From an uncultured Myxococcales bacterium (lineage in GTDB: Bacteria; Myxococcota_A; UBA9042; DTJE01), in contig CAIOFV010000050.1 of the NCBI GenBank assembly GCA_903857665.1, forward strand, positions 1-59,618: 59,618 bases of DNA. The letters are read 5' to 3'. The notes below the pieces were generated by a model. That model saw only the letters and a list, made by a program, of their open reading frames with translations. It did no database searches and was not told where the DNA came from. Positions 40,601 to 46,954 of the stretch are shown here, piece by piece; position 1 is the first letter of the stretch, and each line of letters opens with the position of its first letter. The position numbers were made by a program, and so were the translations under genes.

Positions 40601-41834
40601 CCAGCGCATGGTAGAACGTCCCGTTTCCCTTGTTCAGCAACACGCTCGCGGTTCCGGGGGTCCCGTTGGGCCCGGGGGACTGGTACGTGACGAGCAGGTC
40701 CGGGATGCCGTCACCGTTCACGTCGCCGACGGCCAGGCCGTAGAGGTTGGGGTAGTCGGTCCCCCCGATCGTGTAGACGGCCCACGGCGCGAACGTCCGG
40801 CTCCCGGTGTTCAGCAGCACGCTCACCTGGCCACCCAGCGACGTCGTCACGACGTCCGGCCTCCCGTCCCCGTTCAGGTCCGCCACCGCGACGTTCACGG
40901 GGCTGGCCGCCACATTGAAGTCGATCTTCGCCTCGAAGGTCCCGTCGCCCCTGCCCGGCAGCAGGCTCAAGGTGTCGCTGCCGTAGTTCGCGACCACGAT
41001 GTCCGGCGCGCCGTCCTTGTCCACGTCGCCAATCGCCAGGGCATACGGGATGCCTCCGGCCGCGTATGCGACCTTCGCAGCGAAGCTGCCGGTCCCGTCG
41101 TTCAGCAGAACGTCCACGAGGCCCGACGCCAGGGCGCTGACGATGGCCAGGTCCCCGTACCCGTCCCCGTTCAGGTCCCCGATCGCGACGCCGTTGGGCG
41201 ACGCATCGGTCGTCCAGGACGTTTCGGTCGCGAAGGTCCCGGTCCCGCTGTTCTTCAGGACGTTGACCTTGCTCGTGCTCGAATTGATGACGGCGATGTC
41301 CGGAAACCCGTCCTTGGAAACGTCGCCGACGGCCAACCCGCTGGGCGCGCCGCCGGTCCCGTAGTCGATCTTCGTCGCGAACGTCCCGTCACCCTTGTTC
41401 AACAGGACGCTCACGGTCCTCAGCGGGCTGGACGAATCGGCGACCGCGAGGTCCGGCAACGCGTCCGCGTTCAGGTTTCCGGTGGCGACCACCCAGGGGC
41501 CGTATCCGGTCCCGTACTGAACCCTCGGTCCGAACCCGAGCGTCCCGACGCATTCGCAGGTGCCGGCCGCCGCGCACTGCTGGTAGGGGTTCCCGCAGGT
41601 CCCGCACGATCCGCCGCAGCCGTCGTCCCCGCACACCCGGCCCGTGCAGATCGGCACGCACGTGTCGGTCGCCGCCCGGGCCACCGCCGCCTTCGCAGCG
41701 CCCACCGCGGGCTCCCCGGCCCGGCCATCCCCGGTGTCGCCGGCGCCCTCGCACCCGCCCCCCGGCAACGCCAGCCCCATCGCCGCCAGCACCAGCGGGG
41801 CCAGCACTCCGGCTCGCAGCGGGAATCGCACCAT
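37650..41834 (-). CDS. Giant FG-GAP and Cys-rich repeat lipoprotein with MYXO-CTERM-like tail
   Basis: A 1394-residue surface protein. The signal region ends in PGGGC (possible lipobox, Cys near 28). A Cys-rich knot (about 58-95) leads to seven or so FG-GAP/VCBS blades (about 95-445; VAIGDLNGDGYGDLAIV, VAVADLNGDGRPDVVTT), which form a calcium-binding propeller. Then come four 55-residue Cys-rich units and many shorter CDDGNPCTDDACD-type units (about 460-1300), and an Asp/Pro/Gly linker. The tail has GGGCASGSANPGALLPVLLL, then AGWLGRR and a basic end, like a MYXO-CTERM sorting signal. GGAGGGG precedes the ATG at 41834. Probably an adhesin or sensor. Confidence 0.88.
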   Translation of the reverse strand: MVRFPLRAGVLAPLVLAAMGLALPGGGCEGAGDTGDGRAGEPAVGAAKAAVARAATDTCVPICTGRVCGDDGCGGSCGTCGNPYQQCAAAGTCECVGTLGFGPRVQYGTGYGPWVVATGNLNADALPDLAVADSSSPLRTVSVLLNKGDGTFATKIDYGTGGAPSGLAVGDVSKDGFPDIAVINSSTSKVNVLKNSGTGTFATETSWTTDASPNGVAIGDLNGDGYGDLAIVSALASGLVDVLLNDGTGSFAAKVAYAAGGIPYALAIGDVDKDGAPDIVVANYGSDTLSLLPGRGDGTFEAKIDFNVAASPVNVAVADLNGDGRPDVVTTSLGGQVSVLLNTGSRTFAPWAVYTIGGTDYPNLYGLAVGDVNGDGIPDLLVTYQSPGPNGTPGTASVLLNKGNGTFYHALDVVTSPGPRSVGIADFNGDGMRDFVTANGTPTGSPPVTDNTVSVLKATCTAAPSCPNAPCQAWDPILQACAPVSDTTPCNDGNACTQADTCAAGVCVGANPVTCLPLDQCHAAGTCDTASGACSNPARMDGSQCNDANACTQADTCQAGACVGANPVVCPLPDQCHLAGTCDTVSGTCSNPAKPNDSGCDDGNACTQTDTCQAGACVGSNPTQCLPLDQCHAAGTCDTASGTCSNPAKANDSPCDDGNGCTRTDTCQAGTCVGTNPVACQPLDQCHVAGTCDPQSGSCSNPAQIDGTTCHDGNSCTLADTCQAGACTGGPPPNCDDGNVCTTDSCDPSLGCVHQDNAATCAAARCDNGLFYAASTCAAGLCPVQVVTACDDGNTCTTDSCDAVLGCQHASNAATCRAAACDGLVHSGAAICANGACPSVVAVDDCDDGNPCTDDACTSATGCSRTFNTATCDDGNPRTTADQCVNGVCVGIGCTCIGINECCDGCLPRNEAGTCDDGDACTTGDTCAAGACHATGTLACDDGNPCTDDACDTAAGCVHSNNSRACRAAACDALVLTEPATCADGACPALSKKGCDDGNPCTFDTCDTIGLCGNAPITGPCNDGNACTTGDACVDGACVGADTSATDCDDRNPCTTDSCDPTGGCRHLDNTLPCNDGNACTTGDTCTLGSCVGHDTSATECADQDPCTRDTCDPIAGCGHSTIVGCCTTNAQCAPPGRCLASACRPGQQVCEPATPVPDCCTTAADCDDGIAQTTDSCDVATGRCHTPCASDPDCNDDVACTRDSCDTDTGACSHEPVEGCCATRADCADGTTCIANSCVPIGDTGTEDAGGGDVVESPDPGIDGTEDGGTDVPATDPGPYDPGAIDPGPDDPGTIDPGPGDPGPADIADDGPAFPDRVPDVPSTDLVTDLPDLSGSDIPPDWQAGGVAGGGCASGSANPGALLPVLLLVAGWLGRRLGAGRRRTGCRNGGDAR
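39708..40367 (-). repeat. Four tandem 165-bp coding repeats (55-aa Cys-rich units)
   Basis: Within the giant gene four units of exactly 55 codons run head to tail, each built on C-DGNACT-DTCQAG, then QCH-AGTCD and CSNPA. A partial fifth follows. Equal lengths with high similarity suggest recent duplication and possible length variation by recombination. Confidence 0.85.
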
Positions 41835-41953
41835 GTCCGCCCCTCCGTGGCGCAGGCCGGCTGCACCGTGGCATCCACCCGATCGATCCGGGAATCCGGG
41901 CCTGAATCCCCCTTCCGTGCATCTGCGGATGGGTTCGACGCCCGATGAGGCCT

Positions 41954-41982
41954 ATTGTGCGGGCGCGGGGCCAGGGGATCAA
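41954..41982 (-). promoter_or_regulatory. Candidate promoter for the giant lipoprotein-OmpA operon
   Basis: On the minus strand TTGATC (41982-41977) and CACAAT (41959-41954) are 17 bp apart, each matching four of six consensus bases. They lie about 120 bp before the start at 41834. Confidence 0.35.
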
Positions 41983-42026
41983 TAGCAGCGCGAACGTCGA
42001 GGCAGCGAGCGGCGTGGCGGCTGGAC

Positions 42027-42896
42027 CTAGGTCGGCGGGATCGGCGATACGGCGTCCGCAGGGGCCGGAGCCGAGGGGGCCGGTCCAGCCGCGGCCGGGG
42101 CGGGCGGACGGCGGAAGTCGATGTCGATGTCCACCTGCACGGTCCACAGCATCAGCGACTTGCCAGGCTGCAGGTCGCGGTCGAAGAAGAAGATGGGCCC
42201 GGTCAGGACGTCGATGGCCGGCGTGAAATACAGCCCCAGGGCAACGCCGCCGCCGCCGATGATGTTCCTGCCGGTCTGCACGTCCCCGACGAAGTTGATC
42301 TTGTTCAGCCCGGGCCGATTGATCGGGATGTCCGGGCTGGTGTACGAGCCGATGAAACCGACGCGCCGGATCGTGCCGTCGCTGCCCGCCCAGTCGGCCC
42401 TGCTGCCCAGGCCGTAGTAGGCGCCCGCGGCGATGGTGCCCAGGGACTGCTTCCCGACCATGAAGGTCTTCCCGATCTCGGCGTGCCAGACGTCGAAGTC
42501 ACTGACTCCTTTCTTGATGCCGATCCCGTAGACGCCGGTCGTGATCCCCGGGAACCACCGGCCGAAGGTCCCGTCGCCGAAGGCCCCCTCCGGGATGCCC
42601 AGCTTGGCATTGAACTGGATCGCGTTCTTCACGGCGGCCGGGAACAGGAAGTCGAAGCCGACCTCCAGTTGGAACTGCTTCCAGGGCAGCAGGCCCATCG
42701 TCAGGCCGGTGTCGATCCCGTACGCACCCTTGTTGCCGAAGTAGGTGTCGTACGTGATGTGGGGCACCGCGAACGGCTGGATGTAGGCCGTGGCGGGGGT
42801 CCAGAGCGCGGTCGATGGGGTCGCCATGGCGGAACGCTCCGCCGCCATGGCCATCAAAAAGACCGCGCACACGATGCTCGTCCCTGCTCGTCGCAT
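42027..42896 (-). CDS. Putative outer-membrane beta-barrel protein of the amtB-glnK operon
   Basis: A 289-residue exported protein: signal peptide about 1-25 (cut near AMATPS), then alternating amphipathic strands with many aromatic residues (KQFQLEVGFDFLFPA, WHAEIGKTFMVGKQSLGTI, GVALGLYFTPAIDVLTG), and a Pro/Ala-rich tail. It looks like a porin-type barrel; no family name is certain. GATAGGAGG precedes the ATG at 42896, 47 bp after glnK. Placement behind amtB and glnK suggests an outer-membrane route for ammonium or another nitrogen source. Confidence 0.75.
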   Translation of the reverse strand: MRRAGTSIVCAVFLMAMAAERSAMATPSTALWTPATAYIQPFAVPHITYDTYFGNKGAYGIDTGLTMGLLPWKQFQLEVGFDFLFPAAVKNAIQFNAKLGIPEGAFGDGTFGRWFPGITTGVYGIGIKKGVSDFDVWHAEIGKTFMVGKQSLGTIAAGAYYGLGSRADWAGSDGTIRRVGFIGSYTSPDIPINRPGLNKINFVGDVQTGRNIIGGGGVALGLYFTPAIDVLTGPIFFFDRDLQPGKSLMLWTVQVDIDIDFRRPPAPAAAGPAPSAPAPADAVSPIPPT

Positions 42897-42943
42897 GGAG
42901 TCCTCCTATCCGTGGTCCACGGTCCGTGGCCGCGACGCGGGCG

Positions 42944-43318
42944 TCAGGCGGCCGGGGGCCGATGTCTCATGGGTTCCGGGGTCAGCGCCTCGATGTCCGC
43001 CTCGCCGGTCCGGATCCGGATCACCCGCTCCAGCGGCTGGACGAAGATCTTCCCGTCCCCGACCTGGCCCGTGCGCGCGGCCTTCAGGATCGCGTTGATC
43101 GTCACCTCGACGAACGGCTCCGACACGGCGATGTCGATCTGGATCTTTTCGTGGAACTCGTACACCAGCGGCGAACCGCGGTACGTTTCCAGCAGCACCT
43201 TTTCGCCCCCGTGGCCGGCGACCTTGAAGATCGTCAGCCCGGTCACCTCGGCGGCGAACAGCGCGGCCTTCACGTCTTCCAGCTTCTCGGGCCTGAAGAT
43301 TGCGGTGATCAGCTTCAT
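42944..43318 (-). CDS. glnK: P-II family nitrogen regulator with atypical T-loop
   Basis: A 124-residue P-II protein. MKLITAIFRPEKLEDVKAAL opens it, and the B-loop is TGQVGDGKIFV. The T-loop reads GHGGEKVLLETYRGSPLVYE. Counted against E. coli GlnB, Tyr46 is kept, Tyr51 (the uridylylation site) is Leu, and Gln39 is Glu, so control by GlnD-type uridylylation is unlikely. A 12-residue C-terminal extension is present. It would gate AmtB in response to ADP/ATP/2-oxoglutarate. Starts 31 bp after amtB; AGGAGAAACG precedes the ATG. Confidence 0.93.
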   Translation of the reverse strand: MKLITAIFRPEKLEDVKAALFAAEVTGLTIFKVAGHGGEKVLLETYRGSPLVYEFHEKIQIDIAVSEPFVEVTINAILKAARTGQVGDGKIFVQPLERVIRIRTGEADIEALTPEPMRHRPPAA

Positions 43319-43349
43319 TTCGTTTCTCCTGTCGGCGTCCTCGACGCCG

Positions 43350-44927
43350 TCACCTGACCGTGACCGGGGCCATGACTCCCTGCGCGTTGGGCATCACCAT
43401 CACGGGCGTTTCCAGCGTCCTGCCGTCGCCGGGATAGGCGGGCGCGGACACTTCCGAATAGTCCAGCCCCATCATTTCCTCGGCCGCGGTGACCCGCATG
43501 CCGATCGTCGCGTCCAGCACCTTGAACAGCACCAGGCTGGTCAGCCCGACCCAGACGAAGTTTGTGCCGACTCCGATCAGCTGCGCGTAAAGTTGGCTGG
43601 CGTTTCCGTAAAGAAGACCGGTGACGCCGACCTCGGCTGCGCCGCCGTTGAGGCCCTGGCCGTAGGTGCCGTCGGCCAGCAGGCCCAGCGCGATCATTCC
43701 CCAGGCGCCGTTGAAGCCGTGGACCGCGATGGCGCCCACGGGGTCGTCGATCTTCAGGCGGTTTTCGACGAACAGCGCGGCCAGTACGACCAGGATGCCC
43801 GCGACGGCGCCGATGAGGATCGCGGACGGAGCGGTGACGAAGGCGCACGGGGCCGTGATGGCCACCAGGCCGGCCAGCATGCCGTTGGCGCTCATGGACG
43901 GGTCCGGCCGGCGGTACATCCACCAGGTGAACAGGAACGACGCGAACGCGCCCGATGCCGAGGCCAGCATCGTGTTGACGGCCACGACGGCCAGCCGCAG
44001 GTCCGTTCCGGCCAGCGTCGAGCCGGCGTTGAACCCGAACCACCCGAAGGCCAGGATGAAACAGCCCAGGAAGGCCATCGGGAGGTTGTGGCCCGGGATC
44101 GCGACCGCCTTGCCCTTCACGTACTTGCCGATGCGCGGTCCCAGCACCTTGGCGCCGACCAGGGCCATCATGCCGCCCGTCATGTGCACGACGCCGGAGC
44201 CGGCGAAATCGACGTAGCCGTTGCCCAGGCCCGCGACCTTGCCCAGCTGGGACAGCCAGCCGCCGCCCCAGGCCCAGCAGCCGAACACCGGGTAGATGAT
44301 CATCGAGGCGACGAACGCGTAGATGACGAACGCCGACAGCTTCCAGCGCTCGGCCATCGAGCCCGTCGGGATCGTCAGCGCCGTGTCCATGAAGACCATC
44401 TGGAACAGGAAGACTGCGAACGCGGACACGTCGTACGACACGCCCGTCAGGAAGAAGCCCGTGCCGCCGAACAGCCCCATCACCGTGTCGCCGACCTTCG
44501 GGCCGATCAGCGAGTTCATCGCCTCGGGCGGCGAGATCGACGCTCCCATCGCCGCGCCGGCGCCGCCCATCTGCACCGCGAACCCCATCAGCCAGTAGCC
44601 GAGGATCCCGATGCCGTACACCATGAAGTTCATCATCATGGTGTGGGACGCGTTCTTGGCCCGGGTGAAGCCCGTTTCGGCCAGCGCGAACCCCGCCTGC
44701 ATGAACATCACCAGGAAGCCCGCGATCAGCATCCACACGAAGTTCAGCGACACCCGCGTCTGCCCGACGGCGGCGCCGATCTCCGCGAGGGTCGGGTTGC
44801 CCGCGTCCACGGCGGGCACGTTGGCGATCCCGCCGGTGGCGGTTCCCGAGGGGTCCGCGGCCAGCGCGATGGCAGGGAGCAGCAGCAGCGCCGCCGCCAA
44901 TGCCCAGGTTCGATGGTTCCGAGTCAT
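43350..44927 (-). CDS. amtB: Ammonium transporter
   Basis: A 525-residue Amt/MEP/Rh channel. A cleavable signal peptide (ALLLLPAIALAADP) is followed by about eleven membrane helices. Signatures include FALAETGFTRAKN, DFAGSGVVHMTGGMMALVGA and AVHGFNGAWGMIALGLLADG, with the twin pore His residues expected in VHMTGG and HGFNGA. The protein imports ammonium. GGAGGACATCG precedes the ATG at 44927. It is the first gene of an amtB-glnK-omp operon behind a sigma-54 promoter. Confidence 0.95.
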   Translation of the reverse strand: MTRNHRTWALAAALLLLPAIALAADPSGTATGGIANVPAVDAGNPTLAEIGAAVGQTRVSLNFVWMLIAGFLVMFMQAGFALAETGFTRAKNASHTMMMNFMVYGIGILGYWLMGFAVQMGGAGAAMGASISPPEAMNSLIGPKVGDTVMGLFGGTGFFLTGVSYDVSAFAVFLFQMVFMDTALTIPTGSMAERWKLSAFVIYAFVASMIIYPVFGCWAWGGGWLSQLGKVAGLGNGYVDFAGSGVVHMTGGMMALVGAKVLGPRIGKYVKGKAVAIPGHNLPMAFLGCFILAFGWFGFNAGSTLAGTDLRLAVVAVNTMLASASGAFASFLFTWWMYRRPDPSMSANGMLAGLVAITAPCAFVTAPSAILIGAVAGILVVLAALFVENRLKIDDPVGAIAVHGFNGAWGMIALGLLADGTYGQGLNGGAAEVGVTGLLYGNASQLYAQLIGVGTNFVWVGLTSLVLFKVLDATIGMRVTAAEEMMGLDYSEVSAPAYPGDGRTLETPVMVMPNAQGVMAPVTVR

Positions 44928-44970
44928 TCGATGTCCTCCATTGAGTGAGGTCCGGTCGAACGAATCCCTT

Positions 44971-44986
44971 CGCAGGAGGCGTGCCA
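44971..44986 (-). promoter_or_regulatory. Sigma-54 (-24/-12) promoter of amtB-glnK
   Basis: On the minus strand TGGCACGCCTCCTGCG gives the invariant GG and GC exactly 10 bp apart, with a perfect TGGCACG -24 box. Transcription would begin near 44960, leaving a leader of about 33 nt with the amtB ribosome site. The next gene upstream encodes a sigma-54 activator. Confidence 0.8.
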
Positions 44987-45080
44987 CCGGCCGATACGCG
45001 GGGCGGAAACCCGATGAACGCCTTGTGGGACGGTGGGTTGAAAGGGTCTTCGGACCTCTTCGAGGGCCGGCGCCGGCCTA

Positions 45081-45112
45081 CAAGAATGTCGGTACGTGGC
45101 GATGAGGCGACA
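45081..45112 (-). promoter_or_regulatory. Candidate enhancer (UAS) for the sigma-54 activator upstream of amtB
   Basis: CAAGAATGT (45081-45089) overlaps TGTCG (45087-45091), and an inverted CGACA lies at 45108-45112. It is 95-140 bp upstream of the sigma-54 promoter, a normal enhancer distance. The same 9-mer and the same half-sites recur upstream of the regulator gene itself. Function is inferred. Confidence 0.45.
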
Positions 45113-45148
45113 AGTTCGTCGGAAACCCCGCGCCGTCAGCGGGTGGCC

Positions 45149-46741
45149 CTACTCCGGCTTGCGTGTCGCCGTCAGCGTGTCGGGGGTCGTCGGGGCGGCC
45201 GCCATGCGGTACCGGTCCGCGTCCAGGCCGTGCCGCCGGGTCTTGTAGTTGAAGATCCGTTCCGTGGTCTGCACCAGGCGTGCGGCCCGGGCCCGGTTGC
45301 CCCGGGCGGACTTCAGCGCGTCCTGCAGCAGGTCCCGTTCGAAGGCGGCCACCGCGTCGGCCAGGGACCTCTGGGGCAGCGTCCCGGACACCTCGGCCGT
45401 CTGCAGAGTGGGGGGCAGGTGGTGCGAGTGGATCGCCCCACCTTCGCAGATCAGGATCGACCGCTCGATGCAGTTCTCCAGTTCGCGCACGTTTCCCGGC
45501 CAGTGGTACGCCATCAGCATGTCGATGGCGGACGTCGAGATCCGCCGCACGTCCTTTCCGTGGGTGGTCGCGTACTTCTGGACGAAGTGATCCGCCAGCA
45601 TCGGGATGTCGGTCTTCCGTTCTCGCAGCGGCGGCAGGAAGATCTCGAACACGTTGAGGCGGTAGTAGAGGTCTTCGCGGAAGGCGCCCGACCGGGTCGC
45701 GGTTTCCAGGTCGCGGTTGGTCGCCGCGATCACCCGGACATCGACGCGGACGGGCGCGATGCCGCCCAGGCGCTCGAATTCGCGTTCCTGCAGCACGCGC
45801 AGCAATTTCACCTGCGTGGCGGGCGACAACTCGCCGATCTCGTCCAGGAACAGGGTGCCGCCGTCCGCCAGTTCGAAGCGTCCCTTCTTCTGGCTCCGGG
45901 CATCGGTGAACGCCCCGGGCTCGTAGCCGAACAACTCGCTTTCGATCAGGTTTTCGGGCAGCGCGCCGCAACTGACCTTCACGAACGGCTTCCCGGCGCG
46001 GGGCGAGCCGAAGTGGATGGCGTGGGCGATCATCTCCTTGCCGGTCCCCGATTCGCCGCGGATCAGCACCGTCGTGCTGGCGGGCGCGGCTTGCGCCACG
46101 GCCTGGTACACCTGCCGCATCGCGTGGCTGGTGCCGATCAGGTTCGGCAGTTCGTACCGTTCGCGCAGCTCGTCCCGCAGGAGGCGGTTTTCGTCCATCA
46201 GGCGCTGGCGATCGGCCGATGCCAAGCGGGCGACCTTCATGGCCTGGCCCACCATCGACGCGGCGATCTGCAGCACCTTCAGGTCCCGATCGTAGGCACG
46301 CGTCGCTTCGTACCGGACCCCGATGCCGAGGGCGCCGACGGGCCGGGCGTCGATGAGGACGGGCACGCACAGAAACGAGGATTCGGCCTTGTGCCGGCGG
46401 CCGGACGGGAACATTCCCGTGCGGTCCAGGAACAGCGGCTCCTCGCTGACCTTCGGCACCACGATGGATCGGCCGCTGGACACGACGCGGCCGGTGATCC
46501 CTTCGCCGACGCGGTAGCGGGCCCGTTCGATCGCGACCTGGCTCAGGCCGCACGACGCCTCGATCCTCAGTCGGCCCGCCTCCTCGGGATCGACCAGGGT
46601 GATCATGCCGACCGTGCCCCCGAGGGCGTCGGCCAGGACGTCCAGCACCCGGCGCAGCGACGTCCGGAGGTCGAGCGTGGACAGCGCGACGTTCAGGTCC
46701 AGCAACAGCGCCAGTCGGAGCGGGTCCTCGCCTGCGGCCAT
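45149..46741 (-). CDS. Sigma-54-dependent activator, GAF-AAA+-Fis (NifA-like)
   Basis: A 530-residue NtrC-superfamily regulator. A GAF sensor domain (about 15-175) replaces a receiver. The AAA+ domain (about 205-440) has Walker A GESGTGKE near 230, the sigma-54 contact loop as GAFTDA near 274 instead of GAFTGA, and Walker B GTLFLDEIGEL. A Fis-type helix-turn-helix (about 465-520) closes it. Domain order matches NifA. It lies directly upstream of amtB-glnK on the same strand and is the obvious candidate activator. GGAGGG precedes the ATG at 46741. Confidence 0.93.
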   Translation of the reverse strand: MAAGEDPLRLALLLDLNVALSTLDLRTSLRRVLDVLADALGGTVGMITLVDPEEAGRLRIEASCGLSQVAIERARYRVGEGITGRVVSSGRSIVVPKVSEEPLFLDRTGMFPSGRRHKAESSFLCVPVLIDARPVGALGIGVRYEATRAYDRDLKVLQIAASMVGQAMKVARLASADRQRLMDENRLLRDELRERYELPNLIGTSHAMRQVYQAVAQAAPASTTVLIRGESGTGKEMIAHAIHFGSPRAGKPFVKVSCGALPENLIESELFGYEPGAFTDARSQKKGRFELADGGTLFLDEIGELSPATQVKLLRVLQEREFERLGGIAPVRVDVRVIAATNRDLETATRSGAFREDLYYRLNVFEIFLPPLRERKTDIPMLADHFVQKYATTHGKDVRRISTSAIDMLMAYHWPGNVRELENCIERSILICEGGAIHSHHLPPTLQTAEVSGTLPQRSLADAVAAFERDLLQDALKSARGNRARAARLVQTTERIFNYKTRRHGLDADRYRMAAAPTTPDTLTATRKPE

Positions 46742-46769
46742 CGAGCCCTCCGGGACAAACCTACGAAAA

Positions 46770-46802
46770 TGTCGCTGCCACGACAGGTTGCTTCAAGAAT
46801 GT
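46770..46802 (-). promoter_or_regulatory. Candidate autoregulatory site upstream of the activator gene
   Basis: TGTCG-N6-CGACA (46770-46785) is followed by CAAGAATGT (46794-46802), the same elements as upstream of amtB. It lies 29-61 bp before the activator start, a position suited to self-repression or self-activation. Inferred from repetition only. Confidence 0.4.
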
Positions 46803-46880
46803 AAGCCTTCCGCGTGCCCGCGGTAAGGTCGGCGGCTGCAGGCGGAGGGAATTCATCCGAAAACGCGGGGCGCGAACCGG

Positions 46881-46908
46881 TTGACAGCCGGCGTCAGGTC
46901 CGTAGAGT
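46881..46908 (+). promoter_or_regulatory. Sigma-70-type promoter of purF
   Basis: TTGACA (46881-46886) and TAGAGT (46903-46908) are 16 bp apart, about 47 bp before the GTG start of purF. Confidence 0.65.
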
Positions 46909-46954
46909 GGCACCGATCGACGCGGCCGTTCCCGCGACGCATGGAGGCTCGAAG

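Noticed and set aside
38190..41948. Very long open frame on the plus strand opposite the giant Cys-rich gene
   Set aside because: High GC and the repetitive codons of the minus-strand gene keep the opposite frame open. The minus strand has the signal peptide, FG-GAP and Cys repeats, sorting tail and ribosome site; the plus frame has none.
46905..46925. Sigma-54 promoter before purF (TGGCAC)
   Set aside because: The bases 10 bp after GG are CG, not GC, and a sigma-70 promoter overlaps; a chance match.
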